A stretch of DNA of 35,305 nt, from assembly GCA_964581505.1 (NCBI GenBank), contig CAZOOR010000024.1, forward strand, positions 1 to 35,305, in the 5' to 3' direction. Under the pieces are notes generated by a model. The model worked only from the letters and a program-made list of their open reading frames with translations. It was not told where the DNA came from and did no database searches. Source of the DNA: CAZOOR01 sp964581505. Its GTDB lineage: Bacteria > Bacteroidota > Ignavibacteria > Kapaibacteriales > UBA2268. Positions 25,135-34,296 of the stretch are shown here, piece after piece. The position numbers and the translations under genes were made by a program. Each line of letters opens with the position of its first letter. The first letter of the stretch is position 1.

Positions 25135-25665
25135 ATGCTTGAAGTTATCCAAGATGATATAAGCAAATTAAATGTTGATGCGATTGTTAATGCCGCCAAC
25201 AGTGGATTGCGTGGTGGTGGTGGTGTTGATGGGGCAATACACCGTGCCGCAGGCAATCAATTACTTGATGAATGCCGAACAATTATTGAAAAAATCGGTT
25301 CTTTGCCTGTCGGCGAAGCAGTTATTACGCGTGGTTATAACTTGCCGGCTAAATATGTTATTCATACTGTCGGTCCTTATTGGAACGGTGGTAACAATAA
25401 TGAACCGCAAAAATTATATAATGCCTATTATAATTCATTGCGACTTGCCGCAGAGAATAATGTTAAAACTATTGCTTTCCCTAATATCAGTACAGGAGTT
25501 TATCGCTATCCGAAGAAAGATGCTGTTGCTATTGCTTTTGAGGCTGTAAGTAACTTTTTAAAGATAGATATGTTTATAGATAGTGTGTACTTCTGTTGTT
25601 TTGATGATGAGAATTATTTTTTGTATTTGGAAAAAATTAAATCGCTAAATAAATATGGTCATTAG
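25135..25665 (+). CDS. macrodomain protein (ADP-ribose / O-acetyl-ADP-ribose hydrolase family)
   Basis: This 176-residue single-domain protein has the full macrodomain pattern: IQDDISKLNVDAIVNAANSG, GGGGVDGAIHRAAG, GEAVITRGYNLPAKYVIHTVGP and FPNISTGVYRYPKKDAV. It matches the MacroD/YmdB group, which hydrolyses O-acetyl-ADP-ribose or removes mono-ADP-ribose from proteins. There is no signal peptide, so it should act in the cytoplasm, unlike every neighbour in this operon. I chose ATG 25135, 8 bp after the dacB stop; the frame extends upstream to a TTG inside dacB without conserved sequence. Its 3' end overlaps the next start by 11 bp. Confidence 0.93.
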   Translation: MLEVIQDDISKLNVDAIVNAANSGLRGGGGVDGAIHRAAGNQLLDECRTIIEKIGSLPVGEAVITRGYNLPAKYVIHTVGPYWNGGNNNEPQKLYNAYYNSLRLAAENNVKTIAFPNISTGVYRYPKKDAVAIAFEAVSNFLKIDMFIDSVYFCCFDDENYFLYLEKIKSLNKYGH

Positions 25666-27019
25666 ATACTTATTTAATATTTTTTATGTTTTTACTTTGC
25701 TGACTTTCGTTGTACAGTCGCAAGGAAACAGGCAGATGCAACCGATTATTTTGCAGTATGCGGATAGTCTGGTGGGGGTACGTGGAGCCAATAATGAAAT
25801 TCGAGAGTTTAGTGGAAATGTGGTTCTACTTCAGGGCGATGTAACTGTTGAATGCGATAATGCCGTTCAGTACTTAAATGAGAACAGAGCTGTACTAAGC
25901 GGTAATGTACATATTAATCAGCGGGAATTGGATTTGTTCACTCCGCGCGGAGTTTATTACGGGAACTCAAAAATTGCATCATCATTTTCGGGAATGAAAA
26001 TGATGGATGGAAAGACTGTGCTAACTGCTAAGGAAGGGACATATTCGACAGAGACACTTATTGCCGATTTCCGTAATAATGTAAAAATTGAAGATGATTC
26101 GGCAATTATTTATGCAGATAGGCTCATTTATCACAGAAAAAATAAGAATAGTTTTGCTTACGGCAATGTGCTTATTCGTGGCAAGTACTCTAATACATAT
26201 TTATTGGGTGATACCCTTGAACATTATCCGAGCAAGAATATTACGATAGTAAAAGCAGAGCCGCGTCTTTTTCAAATTGATACTATTGCAGTCGATTCTG
26301 TCGGGTATTCTTCCGATGATAGTTTGGATTTAGACCGGAATACATCTGATTCAAATTATGTTGTCCGATTGGATACTTTGTCCATCAAAGCAAAATATAT
26401 GAAATCCATAATTGACAGCGAAAATAAACAAGAGATTTATTATTTTATTGATAGTGTCGAGTTCCGGCAGAAGGAGCTTGCGGCAAAAGCCGATACGGCA
26501 GTATATTATAAAACAGCGGGAAAAGTTGAACTAATCGGTGTTCCTATTGTGTGGTATGACTCCACTCAACTGTATGCCGATTCCATAACAATATTTCTGC
26601 CGGATATGAAAATCAAAGAACTGCGTGCAATTGGGAATTCAATTGCTTGCAGTCGAGACGATACATTAGATTTGCAGAATATTAATCAGGTTGTCGGTGA
26701 TGAAATAATAATAAAGTTTGAAAATGATTCAATAAATGCTATATTTGGTTTCGGGAATGCCAAGAGTTTATATTTTATAACGGAAGATAGTAGCGGAGCA
26801 GGCGTACAATCAAGCAGTTGCGATTCGCTCATTGTCAGTTTTGACAGCGGCGAAGTTGATAAAATCAATTGGTTGGGAGGAGTTAACGGAGAGTTCTATC
26901 CGTCTCATTTAATCATAGACCCGAAAGAGTTCTATTTGCCCGGCTTCAGATGGAGCGAAGCAAAGCCTCGCAAGATACGATTGTCTATAGAACGAGAAGA
27001 TAAACACAATAAGGAATAA
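25655..27019 (+). CDS. OstA/LptA-like periplasmic protein
   Basis: The 454-residue product starts with a signal peptide (about 1-23, ending VVQSQG) and consists largely of beta-strand repeats of OstA/LptA type: VVLLQGDVTVECDNAVQYLNENRAVLSGNVHINQ, then FRNNVKIEDDSAIIYADRLIYH and SFAYGNVLIRGKYSN. LptA-like proteins form the periplasmic bridge that carries lipopolysaccharide to the outer membrane. The length, more than twice E. coli LptA, is usual for the OstA-like proteins of Bacteroidota, which may contribute extra jellyroll units. A bridge role is inferred from fold and from the lipid A genes elsewhere in the window. It overlaps the macrodomain gene and is followed by the large surface protein after 6 bp. 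Confidence 0.82.
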   Translation: MVIRYLFNIFYVFTLLTFVVQSQGNRQMQPIILQYADSLVGVRGANNEIREFSGNVVLLQGDVTVECDNAVQYLNENRAVLSGNVHINQRELDLFTPRGVYYGNSKIASSFSGMKMMDGKTVLTAKEGTYSTETLIADFRNNVKIEDDSAIIYADRLIYHRKNKNSFAYGNVLIRGKYSNTYLLGDTLEHYPSKNITIVKAEPRLFQIDTIAVDSVGYSSDDSLDLDRNTSDSNYVVRLDTLSIKAKYMKSIIDSENKQEIYYFIDSVEFRQKELAAKADTAVYYKTAGKVELIGVPIVWYDSTQLYADSITIFLPDMKIKELRAIGNSIACSRDDTLDLQNINQVVGDEIIIKFENDSINAIFGFGNAKSLYFITEDSSGAGVQSSSCDSLIVSFDSGEVDKINWLGGVNGEFYPSHLIIDPKEFYLPGFRWSEAKPRKIRLSIEREDKHNKE

Positions 27020-27025
27020 ATACCG

Positions 27026-30000
27026 ATGAAAAAATATCTACTTATATTGCTTGTGCTTCTATGTTTCGGAGTGAATACCAAAGCAGAGCAATACTCGGCT
27101 TATGAAGGTACGCGTTTTCTTGTTAGTTTTATGCAGAATGAAAATTATATTGCTGTCAATCCCGGGCTTCTTTTGCAATTATATATTACTGCAAGAGAAG
27201 AAACAATTGTAAAAGTAAGACAACCCTATCACACTGAAGAGCAGTATGTCCTAAAAAAGGATTCAATTCTTATTGTCAATATTGACGTAGATTTGGAAAT
27301 GTATAGGAGTGAGGTAGCTTTGGATAATGCAATTGAAGTATTATCCGATTTGCCGATAACTGTTACAGCATTTAATAGCCAACCACAAACAACAGATTCT
27401 TATGCCGCAATTCCTGTAAATAGATGGGGCAAACGTTATGTGGTTTTGTCGCAGGCAAATGACCAGTATCATACCTATCCTCTTATGTCGCCTATTGACT
27501 CTGCAAGGGCATTAAAGCCCCGTTCGAGCGAGTTTTTAATGATTGCCGATGAGGACGGAACTGTAATTAATTTCAGACCGAGAGCAATTACTGCCGGTAG
27601 GAAACAGCTTTATAGAAATTATTCGGTAACTCTAAACAAAGGAGAATGTTATTTGGTGAAATCGGCGGCAAAACCGAAAGGTGAAGGAGATTTGACTGGA
27701 ACGGTTGTTACAGGTAATAAGCCGTTTGGTTTTCTATCAGGTCATGTTCGAGCCGCTGTCCCTCAGTTTTTAGCACCTAATTGGGATTCAAAAAATCACC
27801 TTGTGGAAATGTTGCATCCTGTAAAATCCTGGGGTAGGAAATATGCTACGATTAAACTATTGCCGAATAGCTTTTATACTCACGGTGATATGATGAGGGT
27901 TAGCTGCTTCTATCCTAATACAAGAGTAAATATAAAAACAGAAACCGGCTATATCAGTTTGTTTTTAAGAGATTCCGGTGATTTTAAATCATTAAAATCC
28001 TTTGCATCACCTGCATATTGGGTTGCCGATAAACCAATTCAAATCGGACAATATTTGATGCGTCATGGAGAAGACCAAGACAGAACTGATTATGACCCTG
28101 CTTTGTTAACTGTTCCATCTATCGAGCAGTTTGTACAAAGTGTTATCTTTATGTCGCTCGGTAATCCACCACAAAATCCCGGACAGTTTAAAAAACATTT
28201 TGTATCCCTCATTGCTACCAAACGCTCATTAAATACATTAATATTTGATAATCGTTTGCTCACTGATTTTACAACTATTGCAAAAGACACTATCTCCGGA
28301 ACGAGTTTGCATTATGCACGTTTTGCAATTAGCAAAGGTAAACATAGTATTAAGTGTCAGCATGGAGGTTTTTCGGCAGTCTTGTCGGGTGTCGGGCATG
28401 CCGATGCTTATGCTCATACGATTGGTTCATCTATTAATAACCCATACTTGAAAGACACAATACCACCTATTATTGAATTATCTTATGATTGCGGAAAGGT
28501 CAACGGCTTTGCTTTTGAGGAGTTCCTGAAACCTTGGATTGATACCATCAATACCGGTCTTGACTATGCTCAGGTTATTGAGGATAGTACATATAATTTC
28601 ACTTGGAATATTACTCCGATAACAGATACAACCACTTTTATCAAAATTAATGCGGAAATCATTGATGCAAGACTTGATGGAGCGTTTGTAATTGACATAC
28701 GCGACCGAAATGGAAATGGACGTAGGTTTAGATTCCGTTATAACAAATTACGTGTTAGGATTCCTGCGGAATTTGACTATGGTAATGTTGAAGTTCGTGA
28801 TTCGGTTTGTAGGAGATTTATTATTATCAATGACGGTAGTGATACCCTATTGATTAAGGGTGCGTATTTGGCAAAAAATGATACAAGGGTGTTGTTCTCT
28901 TTGAATAAGAAACTACCTTACTATTTGCCACCAGGTGATACAATCAAAGGGATAATGTGTTTTAAACCAAATGGGGATACAACAACTGTTAGCAATCAAC
29001 TTGTACTGGTTTATGATTGCGATTTGCTCTCGCGCATACCGGTTAAGGCACGCGTATTGAAATTTAATTTGATAACGGCGAATCACAATTTTGGTATTAT
29101 TAGGGTGGGTGATACAACTTGCTCGAAGATATATATCGTAAATGGCGGCAATGCTGATATTGTTATTAATTCCCTTGTGTTTAATTCATTGCATAAGAAA
29201 TTTTCAGTTGATACTGTGGGTGTTTTTCCAAAAACATTGAAACCCGGTGATACTTTGTTTATTAGGGTTTGCTTTTTGCCCGATTCCGTAGGCACTTTTA
29301 CGAACGATATTTATTGGAAAAATAGTAAAAATATTGATGTGCATTCAACGGTAACGGGTACAGGCGGCGCCCCTAATTTTGAATCTATTATCATTGATTG
29401 GGGTGATAGACGAGTTGGCACAAAGAATGACACTGTAATTGTTATTAAGAATACGGGCAATTGGCTTGGTAGGATAAAATATAAAGCAACAATAGCTGAT
29501 TGTAATGATTTCGACAGAGTAGATTTGTTCGCCGTTAATTATGCAATTAAACCGAATGAGAGCGTAGAAATAAACAGTTCATTTATTCCGTCTGCGGCAT
29601 CTGATTTCGATTTAAAGGTTGAATATTCCTGTGATTGGGATAAACATAAACCGATTGTATATGAATTGAAGGGTAGAGGGACTATTCCTGCTGTTAAGAC
29701 CTATGACATTGATTTTGGAATTGTAAATTATTATAGTTCAAACGATTCTCTTGCCATAATTATTGAGTCAAGCGGTAACGAACAATTATTGATTTATAGT
29801 GCTTTTGTTAAGTCTTCGGGAATAGATGATTTTACTATTGACCTGACAAAGTTAAAAAATCTCAAACTACCGGTTGCCGGCAAGTATTCCGCACAAATAA
29901 ATTTTAATCCGAAAACACTTGGCTATCACCAAGCGGAAATAGGTGTTGTTACAGATGCCGCTCCTAATTACGGCAGGGATACAGTCTATTTCAAATTGTT

Positions 30001-31045
30001 CGGTACGGCAATAATGATGGATACAATTAGAGCGGTTGAAAAAATTGTAGGTAGGGACGAAGTGCTTGCTTGTCATGACTATATTTATACTTATTCGATT
30101 CACAATACGGGCAATATTGATTTCGATATTACATCGCTTGAATTATCGGACGAAAATCTGACTGCCGAATGGCAAAAAAAGCCTGTAATTCCTTCTACTC
30201 TTGCCGTGGATTCAACTTTTAGTTTAGACGTTAATGTTGATGCTTCCGAAGCGGGAACAGGAACGATACGTGTAAAATCCGTCATAAATGATACAATCTT
30301 TTCTACAACCGAAAAGCAGATAAGTATTGTTCAAAATAAGATTATTCTCGGTAATATACCCGGATTTAAAACAAGTCCGGGCGACAGTCTGCACTGGGAA
30401 ATGAACGGAACTTTTCCGAATTCTGCTAATAGACCTGTAATAATGCAGATAAAATTGAAAATGAATAAGCAGAATTATATGATTACTAAGGATACAGTGG
30501 AACTTGTTTTGACAGGCAAAAAATTCGCTAAAACTATTAAATGCAAAGTCTTACAGACAATTGACAAGGTGTTCCTTACTCCTTTGGAAGAAATTATTTT
30601 ATCGGAAGATGAAATAAAATGGAAAATCATATTGCCTTTTTATGTATTTTTATATGAAGACAAAAAGCCGAATATAGAAATAAATATTTCGACTGACAGA
30701 TGTTTTGATGAAAATGGAAAAAATGTAATTACAGAAATCGAAAACGTTTGTGTCTTCAATATACGTGCAGTCATATTGGACAACAGCAGATTTAATGTGC
30801 AAATTCATCCTAATCCTGCAAGTGATAAACTGAATTGCGAGTTTAATGTTTACGAGGATATAGCGGTTAATATGGCTGTTTTTGACATAAATGGCAAAAA
30901 ATCTTTCTTTTCTCGAAAAATATTTTTGAAAAAAGGCAACAATTCACGTATATTTGAAATTAGTTCTTTAACAAATGGCGTGTATGTTTTGAAGATTACG
31001 GCTCACGCTTTTACTAAGAATATTATATTTATTATTATAAAATAA
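27026..31045 (+). CDS. 1339-residue secreted surface protein with Ig-like repeats and T9SS C-terminal domain
   Basis: A signal peptide (MKKYLLILLVLLCFGVNTKA) leads into an IgGFc-binding-type N-terminal region (about 25-480), seen in GTRFLVSFMQNEN and SYAAIPVNRWGKRYVVLSQ. From about 590 there are roughly 100-residue Ig-like modules of HYDIN/ASPM type, each opening with a strand like FDYGNVEVRDSVCRRFIIIN, FGIIRVGDTTCSKIYIVN, IDWGDRRVGTKNDTVIVIKN or IDFGIVNYYSSNDSLAIII. The last about 80 residues match a type A T9SS sorting domain: VQIHPNPASDKL, VFDINGKK, LTNGVYVLKI and a short basic end. It should be exported by Sec, passed through the T9SS and displayed or released. The ligand is unknown. It is the largest gene of the operon. 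Confidence 0.85.
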   Translation: MKKYLLILLVLLCFGVNTKAEQYSAYEGTRFLVSFMQNENYIAVNPGLLLQLYITAREETIVKVRQPYHTEEQYVLKKDSILIVNIDVDLEMYRSEVALDNAIEVLSDLPITVTAFNSQPQTTDSYAAIPVNRWGKRYVVLSQANDQYHTYPLMSPIDSARALKPRSSEFLMIADEDGTVINFRPRAITAGRKQLYRNYSVTLNKGECYLVKSAAKPKGEGDLTGTVVTGNKPFGFLSGHVRAAVPQFLAPNWDSKNHLVEMLHPVKSWGRKYATIKLLPNSFYTHGDMMRVSCFYPNTRVNIKTETGYISLFLRDSGDFKSLKSFASPAYWVADKPIQIGQYLMRHGEDQDRTDYDPALLTVPSIEQFVQSVIFMSLGNPPQNPGQFKKHFVSLIATKRSLNTLIFDNRLLTDFTTIAKDTISGTSLHYARFAISKGKHSIKCQHGGFSAVLSGVGHADAYAHTIGSSINNPYLKDTIPPIIELSYDCGKVNGFAFEEFLKPWIDTINTGLDYAQVIEDSTYNFTWNITPITDTTTFIKINAEIIDARLDGAFVIDIRDRNGNGRRFRFRYNKLRVRIPAEFDYGNVEVRDSVCRRFIIINDGSDTLLIKGAYLAKNDTRVLFSLNKKLPYYLPPGDTIKGIMCFKPNGDTTTVSNQLVLVYDCDLLSRIPVKARVLKFNLITANHNFGIIRVGDTTCSKIYIVNGGNADIVINSLVFNSLHKKFSVDTVGVFPKTLKPGDTLFIRVCFLPDSVGTFTNDIYWKNSKNIDVHSTVTGTGGAPNFESIIIDWGDRRVGTKNDTVIVIKNTGNWLGRIKYKATIADCNDFDRVDLFAVNYAIKPNESVEINSSFIPSAASDFDLKVEYSCDWDKHKPIVYELKGRGTIPAVKTYDIDFGIVNYYSSNDSLAIIIESSGNEQLLIYSAFVKSSGIDDFTIDLTKLKNLKLPVAGKYSAQINFNPKTLGYHQAEIGVVTDAAPNYGRDTVYFKLFGTAIMMDTIRAVEKIVGRDEVLACHDYIYTYSIHNTGNIDFDITSLELSDENLTAEWQKKPVIPSTLAVDSTFSLDVNVDASEAGTGTIRVKSVINDTIFSTTEKQISIVQNKIILGNIPGFKTSPGDSLHWEMNGTFPNSANRPVIMQIKLKMNKQNYMITKDTVELVLTGKKFAKTIKCKVLQTIDKVFLTPLEEIILSEDEIKWKIILPFYVFLYEDKKPNIEINISTDRCFDENGKNVITEIENVCVFNIRAVILDNSRFNVQIHPNPASDKLNCEFNVYEDIAVNMAVFDINGKKSFFSRKIFLKKGNNSRIFEISSLTNGVYVLKITAHAFTKNIIFIIIK

Positions 31046-31060
31046 AATTAGGTGTAAATT

Positions 31061-31891
31061 ATGAAGTTTCGTTTACTGATTCTTGGACTTCTTATTTCAA
31101 CGGTAGTTTTATCAACTGATTTAATGGCGCAGGGTACTACATCAGATCCTTTAAAGCCAGGTACATCAAGCTCGGTAATATATTTAGGACCGGTTCTCGG
31201 TTACAATATGTCGATGCATAGTGTAAATCTGGCATCATTTGCAGAGGACCCTTTATGCCCGTTCTTTGAGAATGGCAGTTCAAATGGTTTCCATATAGGT
31301 TTTTTCTATGAGCATATTTTGGGTAATGTAGATTCAAAGCATTCGCTTGTTGCTCGCTTCTTATATAATTCACTACCGGCATATTTTGAAAAAGTAGGTG
31401 ATGAATATCCTTCTTTGGTGCAGGACGGTAAGGGTGGTTTGACGACTATTATCTCATCTACCGACCATACTGTTGATGTATCATACAATATGTTGTCATT
31501 AGACCTAATGTATAAATTTAATCTTGTTGCAGGATTGGTCTTAACGGTTGGTCCGACTTTTGATTTCATTATGTCAAATAATTTAACGCAGAAGTTTTTA
31601 TTGACCCACCCCGATAATGCAAAATTTGTTAGGGGCAATGACCCTAACTTGAAATATGAAGACAATGACAGAACTATCATAGTTTATGACGGAGACATCG
31701 GCAAGGGACAGGGAAGTGCTTCTACCCGCTTTGCTTTGAAGATGGGTGTTCAATATGAAATAATTACCGGTGGCAAAATAGATATTATTCCTGGCTTCTT
31801 CTATAATATGGGTTTGACAAATGCTTCACCCCATGAGAGTTGGAAAGTCAGTGCCATTCAAGCAAGCGTAGATATTCGCTTTGCCTTGTAG
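31061..31891 (+). CDS. predicted outer-membrane beta-barrel protein
   Basis: The 276-residue product has a signal peptide (MKFRLLILGLLISTVVLSTDLMAQ, cleavage after MAQ). The rest alternates short polar turns and amphipathic strands (SSVIYLGPVLGYNMSMHSV, NMLSLDLMYKFNLVAGLVLTVGPTFDFIM, RFALKMGVQYEIITGG) and ends with a strand closing in FAL, usual for small barrels. No named family is evident. It lies 15 bp after the large surface protein and is the last gene before the terminator at 31911, so it probably works with that protein or with the envelope genes before it. Confidence 0.75.
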   Translation: MKFRLLILGLLISTVVLSTDLMAQGTTSDPLKPGTSSSVIYLGPVLGYNMSMHSVNLASFAEDPLCPFFENGSSNGFHIGFFYEHILGNVDSKHSLVARFLYNSLPAYFEKVGDEYPSLVQDGKGGLTTIISSTDHTVDVSYNMLSLDLMYKFNLVAGLVLTVGPTFDFIMSNNLTQKFLLTHPDNAKFVRGNDPNLKYEDNDRTIIVYDGDIGKGQGSASTRFALKMGVQYEIITGGKIDIIPGFFYNMGLTNASPHESWKVSAIQASVDIRFAL

Positions 31892-31910
31892 ATAGTTGTT
31901 TTGTTTTTAT

Positions 31911-31947
31911 AAACGCTTGCTTTTTTTATAAGTAAGCGTTTTTTTTT
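31911..31947 (+). terminator. rho-independent terminator of the surface operon
   Basis: aaacgcttgct (31911-31921) pairs with agtaagcgttt (31931-31941), 11 bp with one G-U pair, around a 9-nt T-rich loop, followed by a T-run to 31947. It lies 19 bp after the barrel gene stop and 38 bp before the HIT gene. Confidence 0.9.
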
Positions 31948-31985
31948 AATTTAAATGATTATTGCTTAAATAATTTGGATATAAT

Positions 31986-32495
31986 ATGAATACTCTGTGG
32001 TCCCCGTGGCGCTCGAAGTATATTGACACGTTCAAAGACGAAGATGAGAAAAAGAAGGATTTATGCTTCTTTTGTGAAGCTATTAATGCTCCCGAAAGAG
32101 ACGAGGAATTATTGGTCATTGCAAGACGTGAGCTATGCTTTGCAATGCTGAATCGTTTCCCGTATAATAACGGGCATTTCCTGATTGCACCATTGCGGCA
32201 TATCGGGGAGTTTGACGAATTAACTCAGGAAGAAATGCTTGCAATAATGTTGCTGATTAAAGATAGCATCAAAGTATTGAATCATTGCGTTAAGCCTCAT
32301 GGCTTCAATATTGGTGCAAATCTCGGCAGAGAAGCGGGAGCCGGTGTTCCGGGACATTTGCATTTTCATATTGTTCCCAGATGGAATGGGGATACAAGTT
32401 TTATGCCTCTAATTTCGGAAACTAAAGTTGTTTCACAAGCATTGGAAGAAAATCAAAAGACTTTTTCTAACGCTTTCAAAGAACTATTTGCATAG
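31986..32495 (+). CDS. HIT-family hydrolase/transferase
   Basis: The 169-residue protein is a histidine-triad nucleotide-binding protein. The triad is H124-L-H126-F-H128-I-V-P, with NRFPYNNGHFLIAP (about 56-69) as the nucleotide-binding strand. A CFFC pair (C27, C30) suggests the structural zinc of this subgroup. The N-terminus MNTLWSPWRSKYI is characteristic of the bacterial Ap4A phosphorylase-like group. The natural substrate (Ap4A, AMP conjugates) is not certain. Its TAG is followed directly by the rsmA ATG with no spacer. Confidence 0.93.
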   Translation: MNTLWSPWRSKYIDTFKDEDEKKKDLCFFCEAINAPERDEELLVIARRELCFAMLNRFPYNNGHFLIAPLRHIGEFDELTQEEMLAIMLLIKDSIKVLNHCVKPHGFNIGANLGREAGAGVPGHLHFHIVPRWNGDTSFMPLISETKVVSQALEENQKTFSNAFKELFA

Positions 32496-33335
32496 ATGGA
32501 CAAGCTCAGACCAAAAAAATCCTTAGGACAGAATTTCCTTAGGGATAATAATGTGATTCAAAAGATAATTAATACTTTTGATTTAAAGGATAATGATATT
32601 GTTCTGGAAATTGGACCCGGTATGGGGGCTTTGACCGAACATCTTTTCGGGCGATGTGCCTCATTGACAGCAGTTGAATTAGATGGGCGTGCAATTGAGT
32701 ATTTGAAAGCCCAATTTCCATCTTCACAAAATTCATCTTTTAGTTTAATCAATGAGGATATTAGAAATATTAATATTCCTAAGCAATTTACCGCCGCCTT
32801 GGAAGCAGGGAAAAAACTGAAAATTATTGGTAATATCCCTTATAATATTTCTTCTGATATTATTTTCTTCTTAATTGAAAATAGACGGTATATCGAAAAA
32901 GCACAATTGATGTTGCAGAAGGAGGTTGCACGCAGACTGAGTGCTTCACCCGGAAACAAACAGTATGGTATAACGACAATTGCCGTTGATTTGGTCGGAG
33001 AGTGCAGCTATCATTTCGATGTATCTCCACAGAGTTTTTATCCGCCACCAAAAGTAACATCGGCAATTGTAGAGCTGACATTTGGTAAGGAAATATCGGA
33101 AAATCTTTATAATTCCGTTATGACAATGGTTAAGATTGCCTTTAACCAACGGCGAAAGCAATTACGAAATTCTTTGAAGAATTATTTCAATACAGTAACT
33201 GAAAACAGAACTGCCGAATTAACGGAATATTTTGACGAAAATAAACCATACCTATTAAATAAACGTCCTGAAATGTTGTCATATTTGGATTTTATTGATT
33301 TGTATAATGAAATAAAAATATTTAATAATGAATAA
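32496..33335 (+). CDS. rsmA: 16S rRNA (adenine1518-N6/1519-N6)-dimethyltransferase
   Basis: RsmA/KsgA dimethylates two adjacent adenines near the 3' end of 16S rRNA during small-subunit maturation. The 279 residues show LGQNFLRD (10-17), the SAM-binding VLEIGPGMGALTEHL (about 37-50), the acidic ribose-binding AVELD (about 59-63) and the catalytic N113-I-P-Y116. The C-terminal small domain includes AFNQRRKQLRNSL. It abuts the HIT gene and its last codons overlap the start of the PAP2 gene by 8 bp, so all three are likely translated together. Confidence 0.97.
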   Translation: MDKLRPKKSLGQNFLRDNNVIQKIINTFDLKDNDIVLEIGPGMGALTEHLFGRCASLTAVELDGRAIEYLKAQFPSSQNSSFSLINEDIRNINIPKQFTAALEAGKKLKIIGNIPYNISSDIIFFLIENRRYIEKAQLMLQKEVARRLSASPGNKQYGITTIAVDLVGECSYHFDVSPQSFYPPPKVTSAIVELTFGKEISENLYNSVMTMVKIAFNQRRKQLRNSLKNYFNTVTENRTAELTEYFDENKPYLLNKRPEMLSYLDFIDLYNEIKIFNNE

Positions 33336-34296
33336 GCAATCGAAAAAAATAAGCGAACCTCTATTAAAGTATAATCTAAAAGAGATACTCAATTTGATTG
33401 ATATTTATACTATTGGGATTTTGTTTCTATACACCTTATTATCAATTGTATTTTTCAAGGTGGTAGTCGATGCAAGGGCTTATGTTTTTATTAACCTCTT
33501 TATTATCACATCAATTATCACATTAGCTACAATAGTGGAAAAATACAATGCCGGTTCGTTTTTTAAACCGGTTAGATATCTCTATGTAATACCTCTGATT
33601 TTTTATATATATACACAAACGCAAATATATGTTAGAACTGTGAATCCGAATGATTTGGATTGGCTACTTATTAAGTGGGATGTTGCTTTGTTCGGTGGAA
33701 ATCCGGCTGATTTTCTTGAAAAATTTGCAACTCCTTGGCTTACGGAATTTTTACAGTTCTCGTATATGATGTTTTTTGTTATGCCTGTTGCCGTTAGTTT
33801 GGAATTATATATAAAAAAAGATGCAAAAGACTATGTTGCTTTTACGCGGGTAATAGCATTCGGTTTTTTCTTCAGCTATCTTTTATATTTCTTCATACCG
33901 GCTGTTGGTCCAAGATTTACGTTATATGATTTCAATCTGCTGAATACCGAACTCCCGGGTGTGTTTTTAACGGACTTTATGCGTGAACTTGTCAATGTTG
34001 GTGGTGGCATTAAGCATTCCGTGCCACTGGCGCCTATTGATGCTGTTAATCGGGACTGTATGCCTTCCGGGCATACTATGATAACGATTATCAATATTTG
34101 GCTTTCATTTAAAAATAGGTCGAGTTTCAGATGGCTCATTGCTTTTATAGGGACAAGTCTTATAGTGGCAACGGTATATTTGCGTTATCATTATGTTGTG
34201 GATTTGATTGCAGGTGCTTTCTTCGCTATTCTTGTGATTTGGCTCGAACCAAAGATAAGAGACGCTTTCAAGAAAATAGGCTTCAAATTAGCTTAG
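33328..34296 (+). CDS. PAP2-family integral membrane phosphatase/phosphotransferase
   Basis: The 322-residue protein has about six or more membrane segments from residue 25 on. The PAP2 active site is seen in P246-S-G-H249 (CMPSGHTM) and Y-H288-Y-V-V-D292. The spacing R286-Y-H288 differs from classical acid phosphatases, and the first KxxxxxxRP motif is not evident; this fits the PAP2_3 (inositolphosphotransferase/Aur1-like) branch. Possible roles are removal of phosphate from lipid phosphates or undecaprenyl diphosphate, or a phosphosphingolipid headgroup transfer. The sequence does not decide between them. It overlaps rsmA by 8 bp. A 6-bp hairpin at the stop (34294-34310) is too weak to be a terminator. 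Confidence 0.85.
   Translation: MNKQSKKISEPLLKYNLKEILNLIDIYTIGILFLYTLLSIVFFKVVVDARAYVFINLFIITSIITLATIVEKYNAGSFFKPVRYLYVIPLIFYIYTQTQIYVRTVNPNDLDWLLIKWDVALFGGNPADFLEKFATPWLTEFLQFSYMMFFVMPVAVSLELYIKKDAKDYVAFTRVIAFGFFFSYLLYFFIPAVGPRFTLYDFNLLNTELPGVFLTDFMRELVNVGGGIKHSVPLAPIDAVNRDCMPSGHTMITIINIWLSFKNRSSFRWLIAFIGTSLIVATVYLRYHYVVDLIAGAFFAILVIWLEPKIRDAFKKIGFKLA

Noticed and set aside
25172..25549. A 125-residue frame overlapping the macrodomain gene in another phase
   Set aside because: The macrodomain frame has the full family motifs; this one is Leu/Met-rich shadow sequence.
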